From Stentor coeruleus (Eukaryota > Ciliophora > Heterotrichea > Heterotrichida > Stentoridae), in assembly GCA_001970955.1 (NCBI GenBank), contig MPUH01000087.1, positions 1 to 64,000 on the forward strand: a stretch of DNA of 64,000 nucleotides. The letters are read 5' to 3'. A program made the translations under genes and the position numbers. The stretch's first letter is position 1, and every line of letters begins with the position of its first letter. This document shows positions 38,825 through 49,373 of the stretch, one piece after another. The notes below the pieces were generated by a model. It saw only the letters and a list, made by a program, of their open reading frames with translations, did no database searches and was not told where the DNA came from.

Positions 38825-40876
38825 TTAATCAGATTCAGAATTATCTTCTACTTCCTCTTCTTCGTTATCAGAAAGTGCCCCAGCGAAGTCTTGTAATTCA
38901 TTAAGCATATCATCATTAACTTCAAAATCACCCATACCTATCTTGCATTCAGGGTTTATAAGACTTTCAACAGCCTTATTTTGATTGTTATCCAAAGTTC
39001 CACTTACAATATTGAGTTTTTCTTGGATTTTCGGCCATATATATTCATCAAGTGTACTAGGGCCAAACAAATAATGAATATTAACAGATTTGACCTGTCC
39101 TATACGATGTGCACGATCTTCTGCTTGGATCATTACCCCAGGGCACCAAGCCATTTCTGCTATAACAACAGTTGAAGCTGCAGTAAGAGTCAAACCTTGT
39201 CCTGCAGCTAATATACTTAGCACAGCAACAAGACAATCTTTATTATTCTGAAAAGCTTGCACACCACGGTAACGCCCTTCAGACGAAGTGCTTCCATCAA
39301 TTCTTATAAATTTTACATTCTCTTTAATCACTTGTTCTTGGATTGCATCTAACATATCTAAATGGTGAGCGAAAATAATAAACTTGCATTCGCTTTGAAT
39401 AAGATAACTTACGTATTCGGCTACACCTTTCATTTTGGCTTTAGAAGTTAGCATAAAAGCTTTTGACATGAACATATCAGTCTCCATCTTTTTGGCTGCG
39501 ATTTCTACATCATTTGCCCCAACATCTGAGACAGCCACATCTTTAAAGAACTCTTTTTTTTTCTTGACTTCAAAATAAAGTTTTCTAATGCTTCGGCAGT
39601 AATCAGCTACAACTGGGATTTCAATTTTTTGCCTTACTTTTTCTGGTAGTTCAGACATGACATCTGCTTTTAATCTTCGAATCATAACAGTATTTGAAAT
39701 TAAAGTATGTAGTTCTTTTATATTAGATGACCCTGAATAATCAGTATGAGTAAAAAGCACTTTAGGATCACAGTATCGATCAGCAAAAACTTTGAAGTTA
39801 AAAAACACGTCAGGGCGTATTGCTGATAGTTGAGTATAAAGTTCAGCAGGTCTAGACATAACTGGTGTCCCACTTAAAAGTAAAACTCTTCTCGCTCTCT
39901 GCAATATAGGAAGAATATTTTTAGTCCTTTTCGCATTATAATTTTTTAAATAATGGCACTCATCAGCAATGACAACATTTAATACCTTCGAGCACAATAA
40001 AGCATCTAACAACATAGCCATATTATAAGAAGCGATCCAGACCTTGGCTGAGTTCTTCATAGTTTTTTTAGACTTGACTACATAAAAATCTTTTTTTTCT
40101 AATCCAGGGACCCATTTAAGGAATTCATCTCTCCAATTAAGTTTGATAGAAGCAGGACAAATAACAAGAACAGGCCATTCATCAACATAAGCATAAGCAG
40201 CAGCTATGGCCTGAATTGTTTTTCCAACACCCATCTCATCACCAATAAGCGCTCTGCCAAAATGAGCCAAAGCAAAATTTACTCCTTCTATTTGAAAAGC
40301 ATACATCTTAGCTAGAAACTCTGGAGGAAGGACATCAGCTGTTTTTGGCACTTCATCTGTATAATCAAATTGCCATTTTTTTGTAGATATCGGTCTATTG
40401 TCTGCTAAAGCTCTAACAACAAAATCTGGGATATCAAGAACAACAACACCTTTGAGATTATCAAGATTTCTACGAAGGCATTGATACATTTTTACTGGGA
40501 TTATCCATCCTAAACTTTCTTTGCAAAAAATTCCTGCTGCATTTTGAAGAGCCTCTTTTAGCTGTCCTGCGACATAGACATTTACTTTTGCTAGGATATC
40601 TTCTTTGGAATATAACTCAAGTGAGACTTTTGTTTTCCCTGGAATATCATTTTTTGGCTCAGTTGATGGACCAAATAAAGGCTCTTCTACCTCTGGTTTT
40701 TTCTTTTGTGGTAGTTTGATTGGCAATGATGGCGGCAGTTCTTTATAAATGATTTTTCTTTTAAGGGCCTCAGTTCTTGCTTTTAGAATATCGTAGGGAC
40801 TTTGTGAAGGAAGTCCTGTATCAGATTCTTTACGTTTTTTGTATTCCCAAAATTTCTGTAAAGCGGTTGATTGCAT
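38825..40876 (-). CDS. SMARCAL1: SMARCAL1-type annealing helicase
   Basis: A 683-residue SNF2-family ATPase. A HARP-like domain occupies about residues 85-150 (KVNVYVAGQLKEALQNAAGI). The motor follows with Walker A GDEMGVGKT near residue 212, DECH near 304, motif III LLLSGTPVMSRPAELYTQ, and the C-terminal lobe with IRIDGSTSSEGR and AEDRAHRIGQ. The close match in SRPAELYTQ and YCDPKVL..DYSGSSN points to SMARCAL1, not ZRANB3 or Rad54. SMARCAL1 rewinds RPA-coated DNA at stalled forks. The N-terminal RPA-binding motif is not evident, and the C-terminus is acidic (EEEEVEDNSESD). The ATG has a TAATAAATG context. The frame is intact. Confidence 0.92.
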   Translation of the reverse strand: MQSTALQKFWEYKKRKESDTGLPSQSPYDILKARTEALKRKIIYKELPPSLPIKLPQKKKPEVEEPLFGPSTEPKNDIPGKTKVSLELYSKEDILAKVNVYVAGQLKEALQNAAGIFCKESLGWIIPVKMYQCLRRNLDNLKGVVVLDIPDFVVRALADNRPISTKKWQFDYTDEVPKTADVLPPEFLAKMYAFQIEGVNFALAHFGRALIGDEMGVGKTIQAIAAAYAYVDEWPVLVICPASIKLNWRDEFLKWVPGLEKKDFYVVKSKKTMKNSAKVWIASYNMAMLLDALLCSKVLNVVIADECHYLKNYNAKRTKNILPILQRARRVLLLSGTPVMSRPAELYTQLSAIRPDVFFNFKVFADRYCDPKVLFTHTDYSGSSNIKELHTLISNTVMIRRLKADVMSELPEKVRQKIEIPVVADYCRSIRKLYFEVKKKKEFFKDVAVSDVGANDVEIAAKKMETDMFMSKAFMLTSKAKMKGVAEYVSYLIQSECKFIIFAHHLDMLDAIQEQVIKENVKFIRIDGSTSSEGRYRGVQAFQNNKDCLVAVLSILAAGQGLTLTAASTVVIAEMAWCPGVMIQAEDRAHRIGQVKSVNIHYLFGPSTLDEYIWPKIQEKLNIVSGTLDNNQNKAVESLINPECKIGMGDFEVNDDMLNELQDFAGALSDNEEEEVEDNSESD

Positions 40877-41586
40877 TTATTACTAAGCACTATTGGCTAT
40901 TAAATACGTGAAATTAGACAATTTAAAATGCCTCCCCCCCCAAAATGTATCAAAATAGTTAGTGAAAAATGGATTGTGAGATTAAGTTTCTTGCAGCTAA
41001 ATAGATAATTGATTAAGCAATCAGAATGAAAAATAGAGGTATAGGTAAAGCGAATAATAGTTTTGATAATTAAATAGTTTATAGGCAATAGAAGTAAAAA
41101 AATAAAATATCACTTTATACCACTTAAAAGCTGCATATTTTATGTACAATATTATACAAATAACTAAGTTTTTTTATAAACATTTTATCTTTTAAGCTTT
41201 AAACTATTAAGCATATCATCAAAAAAAAAATTATTTTTTGATTCAATACGATATATAAATGTTAATTAATTTTACTTCAAATCATTATATATATCATCAA
41301 TTGAAATAAAAATTTTGCTTAAATAATAAATACTAAAACAGTTCATTCATAAAAATTAATTAGAACTTCTTGGAGGATTAAAAATATCACTTAGATGAAT
41401 TTTTATATGGTTAACTAAAAAAAATCAAAATCCTTAACACTTTTTTTTCACATATCCAAACTTAATTGAAACATAAAACTATCATTTTATAATTGTATTT
41501 TTTTATTTATATCATGCATATATTGCTTTAATCCAGAAAAATAAACACTGATTGTTTACCAATTGTTTAGAGAGTAACCTAAAAGT
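40877..41586. other. AT-rich gap with a C8 run
   Basis: Upstream region of the SMARCAL1 gene. A run of C residues at about 40934-40941 stands out. No gene or RNA is seen. Confidence 0.5.
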
Positions 41587-42430
41587 TTGGATGGCATTAA
41601 ATTTATTCAAGATGAGATTACATTATTTAATCATAAACTAATTTACAAAAAAGAAAGATTTTCTATTCATAAACAACCCATCTACTTATTATGCATAAAT
41701 CTTCATGAGTTCAAAAATATTGAATTTATTTTTCTACTGTTAAATACAACTTTACTGTTGCAATCCCATATACAAAATTTTAAGGTTAAATACAGAAAAT
41801 TACTAGTTAGAAAATTTTAAATATACTTGATTAAACATGTAATGAAGTTCTTATCATATGAATATTTTCCATCTTTAATAATATAGGAAAGCCTGCTTTT
41901 CTGAAGGAATTAGTGATTATTCTTGATAAGACTGCATTTAAACTGTGTTAATTATTTGAATATAAATAGAAATAGTTTTGACTAAACTAATACAACCTTT
42001 CTTAAATTCTGCAGATATAAATAAAGCAATAAAGAAGTGCTTAGCCAAAGCGATGCTCATAAAGTTTTAGCAATAGAAACGCATTTCATTGAAGATAAAA
42101 GTAGTTCTAATCTAAATAATGAAGCTGATATGATTCAAGAGGATAATGAAGAAGATAATAATGCCATTAAGGTGATAAATTAAATAAAATGTCTATGCAA
42201 ATGATATAAAGTCAGTTTTTAGTCATCTTGAAACAGTAAAATATATTAGTAGGGTAATTAAGTTTATTAAATTGTATCCTAAAAAACTTCCAAATACTTC
42301 TTAGGATCACCTTAAACTTGCATAAATACTCATTGCCCATTTATTTTATTTTAAATCATCCTTTTGGTATTCATATATCATAAAATAAGCAAATTATTTT
42401 AATTCATAGCTGAGTTTCGATTACTAAGCT
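41587..42430 (+). pseudogene. Possible gene relic, unknown family
   Basis: Protein-like segments lie in succession on the plus strand: an open run of 77 codons at 41587-41817 that lacks an ATG start; GKPAFLKELVIILDKTAFKL near 41890; a 48-codon run near 42034-42180 with SDAHKVLAIETHFIEDK and an acidic end; and DIKSVFSHLETVKYISRVIK after 42200. Stops (mostly TAA and TAG) and frame changes separate them. I recognise no family. Treat as a tentative decayed gene. Confidence 0.3.
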
Positions 42431-42563
42431 CTGATTTTCCTTCAAAAACAGCTTTTCTTTAGCAAACTTCTCTTAGTACAGTCTTATATGTAAGAAGTCT
42501 TGGTATTTGGTTATTCATTTTATATCTATCTAACTTTATCACAAATCACTGTGATAAATATCC

Positions 42564-43145
42564 ATGGGTGACTCCAAAACTGCAGAACTTGCTTTTAAAG
42601 CTGAAGTTCAGAAAAAGCTCATTTCCAACTGTCTAAGCAATCTTCATGTATATTTTCGTTCTCGTAAATGGGAACTTCTTGCACACAAATTCCGCTCATT
42701 AGGTTACCAACTACCAAAAGACTTGATTTCATGTAAAATCTGCGACAGTGACCTTAGCGCTCATTACTTTTACAAGCAAAAAAAAATAGTTTTATGCGCA
42801 AATAATATCTTAGATGCTGATTTTAATAAAGAAGTGACCCATCAAGTTATTAATGCTTTTGATGATGCTAGGGCAGAAATTGACACAAGCAATAAAGCGC
42901 ATGTAGCTTGTAGTGCAGTGCGAGGGGTAAATTTAAGTGAGAAATGTGCGAAGAAAAATTATTTTGGCTTTAGCAAACAGAAAGGTGAATATACGAAGTG
43001 TGTAAGGGATAAAGCTATACATGAAATGATGAGATTTAAAGACTTAGGGCTTAATAAAAACCAAGCTGAGGATGTAGTTTGTGCAGTATGGGATACATGT
43101 TATTACGATTATGAGCCTTATACTTTAGAAGAATTTAAAACATAA
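42564..43145 (+). CDS. ATP23: Atp23-family protein with inactivated metalloprotease site
   Basis: A 193-residue protein matching Atp23/XRCC6BP1 along its length: SCKICDSDL, a VLCANNI strand, an ACSAVRGVNLS segment, KCVRDKA and CYYDYEPYTLEEF, with the family cysteines kept. Atp23 is an inner mitochondrial membrane metalloprotease that processes Atp6 in yeast and also chaperones ATP synthase assembly, a role known not to need proteolysis. The zinc site THELIHAFDHCRA of active members here reads THQVINAFDDARA (His93 to Ala105). The catalytic Glu is Gln, the second zinc His is Asn, and the following DH is DD. Only the first His remains. The protein should be unable to cleave but may still chaperone. 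The start is the first ATG of the frame, and the frame is intact. Confidence 0.9.
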   Translation: MGDSKTAELAFKAEVQKKLISNCLSNLHVYFRSRKWELLAHKFRSLGYQLPKDLISCKICDSDLSAHYFYKQKKIVLCANNILDADFNKEVTHQVINAFDDARAEIDTSNKAHVACSAVRGVNLSEKCAKKNYFGFSKQKGEYTKCVRDKAIHEMMRFKDLGLNKNQAEDVVCAVWDTCYYDYEPYTLEEFKT

Positions 43146-43277
43146 CTAGATAAGTCTTTCTACAACATATTAAAATATCATTTATCATTAGCTTTCAAGT
43201 TTCGGCTTTAAAGTTTCCAATAATGAATCTAGAGGAATCTGTGATGAATACTGGGAAAAATGTATTCTAAATAAAAA

Positions 43278-44189
43278 TTACTGTAATACTTGAAGTATTT
43301 TATTTGATTGGGCTGGGGTAAAACTTATTTTCCTTTTGAAAGTTGCTCCAAGGCTTGAACTTATTTCTGCAATAGTTTTCTCTTGGTTAATTATTGTTTG
43401 TTGAAGCTCTTTGATTAGTTTTTCATATTTCTCAACTTTTCCATCAATCTCTGGGGGTTTGCTTGTTTTTTCAGTGCTTATTTCTAGTATTCGCTTGTTT
43501 TCTAATACTCTTTGTGAAGACTTTTCTTTACGTAATCGGTTTATTTGCCCCTCGTATTTTTCAGTGATTTTTTGGATTTCTTCTGCGGTTTTCTGTTGAA
43601 ATTCGTTTTCTAAAGTTTTTTGGAATTCTATGAACTTTTCTTCACTGTTGTTTTCTTGAAATTTTATAAGTTCTAGTTCGTAATCTGATTTTAAAGCTAA
43701 GATTTTGTCGTCATACTCGTTTTTTAATGAATTTACTAAACTTTCGATATCGTTTTTAGTTCGGAGAAGTTTTTGCTGGTGACGGGCTTGAATGTTTTGG
43801 ATATTGAGTGAGTAATCTTGCTGCAAATTGAATAAGTCATTTCTAATCTTCCCGTTTTCTTGGTAAGCTAGAGTTATTTCATTTCTTAAGTCTTTGATTT
43901 TATCTTTGAGCTTTGCTATGTCTTTGTAGTATTTCTTTAGAAGTTTCATGTACTTTTCTTGGAACTCACATTTCATAGTCAGGTTTAGATTTGAGCATTT
44001 GCAATCAGTGTTCTCTGGACTTTGGTCAAGTGGGATTTCCATATAATATTCATGCCAAGTACTTGCACAGACACTTTGGTTAATTAGAACATTAGGCTTC
44101 CATTCGTTAGTTATACTTGAAACAATACCTTTTCCACTTTGAGTTTCAATCGGAGAAAGTTCATCATTAGGATAATCATATGGATCCAT
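43278..44189 (-). CDS. Long coiled-coil protein, hypothetical
   Basis: I place the start at the ATG at 44187-44189 (MDPYDYPNDELSP), giving 303 residues. An upstream in-frame ATG would add hydrophobic residues encoded by a segment copied at the nearby assembly join. Residues about 85-290 are an almost continuous coiled coil rich in Glu, Lys, Gln and Leu. Two cysteine pairs (DCKCSNLNLTMKCEF) precede it. No specific family is recognised. A role at the cytoskeleton or basal body is possible but only a guess. Confidence 0.72.
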   Translation of the reverse strand: MDPYDYPNDELSPIETQSGKGIVSSITNEWKPNVLINQSVCASTWHEYYMEIPLDQSPENTDCKCSNLNLTMKCEFQEKYMKLLKKYYKDIAKLKDKIKDLRNEITLAYQENGKIRNDLFNLQQDYSLNIQNIQARHQQKLLRTKNDIESLVNSLKNEYDDKILALKSDYELELIKFQENNSEEKFIEFQKTLENEFQQKTAEEIQKITEKYEGQINRLRKEKSSQRVLENKRILEISTEKTSKPPEIDGKVEKYEKLIKELQQTIINQEKTIAEISSSLGATFKRKISFTPAQSNKILQVLQ

Positions 44190-44427
44190 TATGAATATAT
44201 TTCTTATGCTAAAAACTATTCTTATCATTATTTGATTATGGTTTTAATTTGTAGAGTTAAATCAAATTTTTTAATTNCATTATGAATATATTTCTTATGC
44301 TAAAAACTATTCTTATCATTATTTGATTATGGTTTTAATTTTTTTNTATATTTCTTATGCTAAAAACTATTCTTATCATTATTTGATTATGGTTTTAATT
44401 TGTAGAGTTAAATCAAATTTTTTAATT
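44187..44427. repeat. Threefold copy of an 80-90-bp segment around single Ns (assembly artefact)
   Basis: The segment starting CATTATGAATATATTTCTTA at 44187-44276 recurs at 44278-44340 and, truncated at its left end, at 44347-44427. Single N bases at 44277 and 44346 separate the copies exactly. This looks like overlapping contig ends laid end to end, so the real genome probably has one copy. Confidence 0.85.
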
Positions 44428-44627
44428 GCATCATTTTGGTCAATATTATTCAAACTTGAACTTAATACAAATATTTGATATAATAAAAAGTGATTCTATA
44501 CAAAGACAGCTGCTTTGACTATATAAGTGAGATGTAGGATTATATACTTTATAAATGTACAAGTAATTTTATCCTAAATTTGCTATCCTCTTCATGTCCA
44601 TGGTCAATAGATCTTGAATGCCAAGTT

Positions 44628-45230
44628 TTAATGAGAATACGCAGAATAAACTGAAGTTAATAATAAAGTTAAAATAGTCCTAATACCTACTGATGATAAT
44701 ACACATAGCGTAAAAATAAAAATCTGCATCATTGAGTCTGCCGTTACGCAAATATTCGATAATTTATTTAAAAACAAAAAGCAGTGATTCAAAGTTTTTT
44801 GGGACAACAATGCTAAACTATTATTGATATCTGAATTAATATATATTCCCTTATTCCATAGTTGAGCATTAGTATTTTCCTCTTAGCATTGGCTGTGAAT
44901 CTTAAAGTTCATTTAATTTTTAGCAGTTCTTATAGAGGCTAATTGCTTTCTAGAAGATATCTTGATATAAGACTTTCCAGAGTTCATAATCATAAGTTTA
45001 ACAGCTTCATTCCCTGCGAATATATCTTTTCATATTTTTCTATGGAATGTCTTCCTTTTATAATCTTTTCGGCAATCAAAACTTTTATACTGCAATTGCA
45101 TGTAAGATGCTATCATTATGATTCGCTGAAGTACTTGATCAACTTTAAATTTATGTTACATCATCAGACTGTCCATATGTATGCTCATGTGTTTTTCCTG
45201 CTTTTTTACTACTATTGCTTACCTATCAGA
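44628..45230 (-). pseudogene. Possible gene relic with a membrane-like C-terminus
   Basis: One minus-strand frame of about 200 codons has only four internal stops (three TAA, one TGA), where AT-rich DNA would give roughly fifteen. Segments include VLQRIIMIASYMQLQYKSFD, FAGNEAVKLMIMNSGKSYIK and a hydrophobic end (FIFTLCVLSSVGIRTILTLL) terminating at 44628. No family is recognised. The low stop density in a single frame is the best support among the tentative relics. Confidence 0.4.
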
Positions 45231-45414
45231 CCAAATTAGTTTATAAAACGAGTTTTTTATATAAAATTGCTTAGACTAAAAATTAATTTAATAATCGCAT
45301 AAAAATCCAATCATTTCTAACTAAAACCATATCAAACTTAATTTTGTATATAGAAATTATTTTTTTTCTTAGTCGATTTTTTAATAACGTATCTTAGTTT
45401 ATTATATTTTATGT

Positions 45415-46458
45415 CTACTCTTGTGAATGTTTTTTTATTATCGATGTTGAATCATACGTATACCCAGCAAAAAGGTTTTGGCTTGTGACAGCTGAAACTT
45501 TCACTTTAGTATATGCCCACTCAGAGTTGATCTGATTTTTATCAAAATTATCAACTTTAGTAGGCTTAAACGGGGATTCTAATGCAAATGCTTCAAGTTT
45601 TTCCCAATCCCACCCTTCAAGCCATGGGTGACGTTTTAATTCTTGAACTCCATGGAACCCAAGTCTATGCTCAGGTTTACGTTTTAATAATCTGTTAACA
45701 AAATCTAGTCCTTGCATTGTCCATAAAGGTTGCTCATTTTTTGTTAATTTAATTTGTTTTGCTAATATCGCATTTTTGACATCATTACGGGTATGTCCCA
45801 TATAAGGCCTTGAAGTTGTTATGGATTCATACATTATAACTCCAAGAGCGAAAAAATCAGAAACAATTGTGTGGTCTTGATTACACATAACCTCTGGAGA
45901 CATATAACCTGGAGTTCCACTTGAAGTAAATGAATTGTTTCCTTGTGATGATAAGGCTATGCCAAAGTCAGTTATATGAAGATAACCATTTGAATCAAAT
46001 AAAAGATTCTCAGGTTTCAAATCTCTATGTATTATCCTGAAACTATGAAAGTATTCTAAGCCCGTAATAATACAAGATACAAGAAATTTTAATGAAGATT
46101 CGGATAATGCTTGGCCATATGATTTAAAATAATATCTCAAATCACCACCACTCATTAAATCTAATACTAAATAGAGGTTGTTTCTGTCGTGAAATGCATA
46201 GTGTAAATTTACCAAAAATGGGTGGTTTAGCATTCCTAGAAGACGTCGTTCATTCATTATAGATGAAGCTGACATTTTTGCTATAACAAGGCTTTTCTTT
46301 ATTTCTTTCATAGCATAGAATTTGCCTGAAATTTTGTGCTGGACACGAAATACTTTACCAAAACCGCCTTTCCCGATTGCATATTTGATATCAAAGTTCG
46401 AGAGAGATATTGTAATGCTTGGATCGTAGCTTAGATCTGCTTGAGCACAGTTCCCCAT
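45415..46458 (-). CDS. AGC-family protein kinase, N-myristoylated (STK32/YANK-like)
   Basis: A 347-residue kinase. It starts MGNCAQADLS: Gly2 fits N-myristoylation and Cys4 palmitoylation. The kinase domain shows GKGGFGKVF, the lysine in YAMKEIKK, HRDLKPENLLF, TDFGIAL and a GTPGYMSPEV activation segment. The sequence HPFLVNLHYAFHDRNNLYLV and the GGDLRYYF stretch match STK32 (YANK) kinases, which also carry an acylated MG start. A C-terminal NLFAGYTYDST resembles the AGC hydrophobic motif, so regulation by phosphorylation there is plausible. All catalytic residues are present. Membrane-anchored signalling is inferred from the acylation signals. Confidence 0.9.
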   Translation of the reverse strand: MGNCAQADLSYDPSITISLSNFDIKYAIGKGGFGKVFRVQHKISGKFYAMKEIKKSLVIAKMSASSIMNERRLLGMLNHPFLVNLHYAFHDRNNLYLVLDLMSGGDLRYYFKSYGQALSESSLKFLVSCIITGLEYFHSFRIIHRDLKPENLLFDSNGYLHITDFGIALSSQGNNSFTSSGTPGYMSPEVMCNQDHTIVSDFFALGVIMYESITTSRPYMGHTRNDVKNAILAKQIKLTKNEQPLWTMQGLDFVNRLLKRKPEHRLGFHGVQELKRHPWLEGWDWEKLEAFALESPFKPTKVDNFDKNQINSEWAYTKVKVSAVTSQNLFAGYTYDSTSIIKKHSQE

Positions 46459-47973
46459 TAAATTATATTAACTTACTCTTTCTATATGAATTATTTTTGA
46501 TTTTTACAAGGATATTTGGATATATGAGATTAGTTGTTTATGCAAGGAAAACATAATACGTTGTGTAAGATTTAAAATTATAGTTGGATGGTTTTATGAT
46601 AAAAAGTAAAGGAACAAATTCTTTGCATCAAATAAGGAAAAAAATTTTAATACCGAAAAAAAAATCTCCTGCAAGCTGAAAAAGAAAATTAGATGTTAAA
46701 GTTCAGATTATTTAGATAAACTACTTTTTTGATGCATTTTACAGTTTCAAAAAGTTTATGAGATTACGAGATTGAAACGATGAAGCAGTCGTATTAAAGA
46801 TTATACTATAGGATAATGATTTATGAGGCTGATATTTTTTTTTCTAATTTTAGTTTGATTAAAAAGATCCTAGTCAACGCAAGAAGGAAAAAAATTAAGT
46901 TTAGAATTAATAATGCTTATTTGTAAAGATAAAAGTTGCTTAGTAGCTAAAAAAAGTTCTGTGCTTTCCTTTGACTTGCAATGATATATCTTAAACTTTA
47001 ATGTATTATCCTTAATATATATAAATCTTATATAACAATGAATATTTTATTAGATACTATAATTATTAGACTGGATTTTTATCATATTTACTTTAAATAT
47101 TATATCGCATTACTTATAGAATTTCTAAATGATTTGAATGTAATATTATCATTATTAGTTAGCAAAGGCTGGACAATAGTCAAGCGATAATTCGTAACTA
47201 ATACTGAAGTAGAATCTTTGATATTCCTATATTTTTGCATGTTTCTTATAGCTTATCTATGTTTGACAGTATAAGCTTATTTACCTAAAATATTATAATA
47301 ATCTTATATTAATTTTGTTATAATTATTATAGCTTTACTTGAATATAAGTATTTCTATGAATTTTGCATGTAAATATTAAGACAATTTAAGTTTTGGTGA
47401 GATTTTTGAATAAAAATTCTTGATTCCATTAATAAATTCTATAATTATTATAATATCTATTCATTACAGTGCAGAAATGATTTTAAAGCTTTACCTGCTA
47501 AAAATATAAAAGCTTCACTAATCTTATCGTCCTTTTATCCTTCATATAGTTTGTTAATTTATTATTATGATATATTTTCACAGGGGCTTTTCCTCCTTTA
47601 TGAATTTTAAAGTTTATTTCCTAATAAAACTATTGTAGTGCTTTATAAATTATTTATAGCATTATTTGAATTAAAATTTGTTACTCAATAGAAATTAATT
47701 TGAATCTAGCTTATTTTCCAAATATAAGCCAGTGACTAATTTATCTAAATTTTCCTCAGAATATAATAAAAATAATCTTAGATTTACTTCTTCACTCTAA
47801 AAAATCTTGAGGTTATATTTAGAAGAGAAAAGATTTATGCATTTGTAGATATTTTTATATATTAATATGCCATTATCGTGTACGAATTAGATTTTAATTT
47901 GTTATGATTGCTTATTTTTCTAATCAAGAATAATTTTTAGTTAATTTTATTGCATATAAGATCATATTTATAA
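46459..47973. other. 1.5-kb AT-rich gap, no gene seen
   Basis: The gap lies upstream of the AGC kinase and downstream of the next minus-strand gene. I read both strands and found stop densities typical of noncoding AT-rich DNA, no RNA gene and no long repeat. Confidence 0.55.
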
Positions 47974-48780
47974 CTAGTTTTTCCCATTAACAGTAAACAC
48001 ATCTTTTGGCAGTCCATGCTTAAGAACCTTAATTTTCTGATGTTCATTTTTCATATGGAAAGGCAAACTATTACTCATGATTTTTTTCATATCTGAAGGC
48101 AATTTACAAGTAAATTTCCTCGGCATTGCTTTAAAAGTTGTCTTTAGTAAATGTGCATGACTCTTGTTTTTATTTATAATCTCACTTTTACTACGAGCAT
48201 TATCGACCTCCTTATCAAAAGTGATAATATCAGAAAATCTTAATGGAAGAGATTCAGGAACAATACTATTATTAAATGTAGGAGTTGGAATCGGATCAAA
48301 GTCAGTTATAAGGTTTAAAAACTTATCCTTTGGAATACTAAAACTATCATCAAAATCACCTTCTGTAAAATATTTTATTACTTCTGAAGGTTTGCTTTCG
48401 TATTTTTTCTCCGAATGGGTTAAATTATTCGATTTATCTTCTTCAGCTTTATGCTTTCCCTTTGTATTACAGTCGTTATGCAATAAAACTTGGGTAAAGA
48501 CATCTTGAGAGCTGTCATAGTGCTTAAGTCTTTGAGTATTGGCAATTGGTGGTAAAATAGTAAAATTTTTGCTTCGTTTTTCAAAGAACTTTGTGGTCCA
48601 AGCTGGATGCTTTGGGTTTAGTTCATCGATATTTGCTATGTTTGGCATTGATGGGTGTACATAAAGAGCAGGATTTTGATTAATTGGAAACCTTTGAAAG
48701 GTCGCAAGTGGGTTTATTTTTTCAGAATCTACAAAAGGCTTCATAAAGTCTTTTCCAGAGCGATTTTTCTTTAATTCCAT
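47974..48780 (-). CDS. Hypothetical protein, basic
   Basis: A 268-residue intact frame of unknown family. It is rich in Lys, Asn, Pro and Phe, with short conserved-looking motifs (NPKHPAWTTKFFEKRSK, ALYVHPSMPNIANIDELNP) but no known domain. There is no signal peptide or membrane segment. Most of it is probably disordered. The start is the first ATG after an in-frame stop. It might be an axonemal microtubule inner protein by its general style, but nothing specific supports this. Confidence 0.65.
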   Translation of the reverse strand: MELKKNRSGKDFMKPFVDSEKINPLATFQRFPINQNPALYVHPSMPNIANIDELNPKHPAWTTKFFEKRSKNFTILPPIANTQRLKHYDSSQDVFTQVLLHNDCNTKGKHKAEEDKSNNLTHSEKKYESKPSEVIKYFTEGDFDDSFSIPKDKFLNLITDFDPIPTPTFNNSIVPESLPLRFSDIITFDKEVDNARSKSEIINKNKSHAHLLKTTFKAMPRKFTCKLPSDMKKIMSNSLPFHMKNEHQKIKVLKHGLPKDVFTVNGKN

Positions 48781-49124
48781 TGATCCACTATTTTATGATG
48801 ATTATATGGAGATTATTTTTATATACTATCTTATTAGGTATATGAAGAGTTATATTTTGGGCCAGCAGTTTAGGATAGTTTTAAGATGAAAGAATAAGAG
48901 TGTTTAAAATATAACAGGTTGTTGAAAATATTTAAGAGTATGGTTTAAAGAGGAATTTTTTGAGGGAGTAAGGCTTGTAGAAATATATTAGAATATAGTT
49001 TCAGAGATTGAATTTTGAATGATGCCGACAATATTAGAAACTTTATTAAAAATAGACCAATCATAAGTAAAGATTAGACAAACCTTAATGAAATAAGTGA
49101 AATGCTATTGATTTATAGTCTTTA
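48781..49124. other. G-rich/C-poor (plus strand) upstream gap
   Basis: Upstream region of the preceding minus-strand gene. Its plus strand has many G and few C, matching the skew seen upstream of other minus-strand genes in this half of the window. No gene is seen. Confidence 0.45.
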
Positions 49125-49310
49125 TTAGGAAGAAAATTCTTTTATTTTTTTATAAAAATCAGTGTTATTTTTCTCTATTAAGGTGTAATCAGCTTCTTTA
49201 TGTGCGCTTAGATTAAAATCACAATTTTCACACATTTTATTTCTCAATCGACACAATTTTCTCATTATTATAATATTATTATCAGTCTTTTTATATAAAT
49301 TTTCATACAT
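49125..49310 (-). CDS. Possible small gene, 61 residues
   Basis: An ATG-started frame with a lysine-rich product. It has a cysteine pair, CENCDFNLSAHKEADY, that could bind metal. No family is recognised. The frame lies between the CDKL5-type gene's 3' end and another gene's upstream region. It may be a real small gene, a relic, or chance. Confidence 0.25.
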   Translation of the reverse strand: MYENLYKKTDNNIIIMRKLCRLRNKMCENCDFNLSAHKEADYTLIEKNNTDFYKKIKEFSS

Positions 49311-49373
49311 TTAGCTAATACCCTAACACCTTATTTGATATTTCTTACACTTAAAAAACTTGAAAATTAAGCA

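Noticed and set aside
44187-44427. Threefold repeat as a regulatory array
   Set aside because: Copies are separated by exact single Ns, which points to assembly and not biology.
46520-47000. Plus-strand frame that looks protein-like if all stops are recoded
   Set aside because: About sixteen stops in 190 codons equals the chance rate for AT-rich DNA. It shows how easily such frames mislead.
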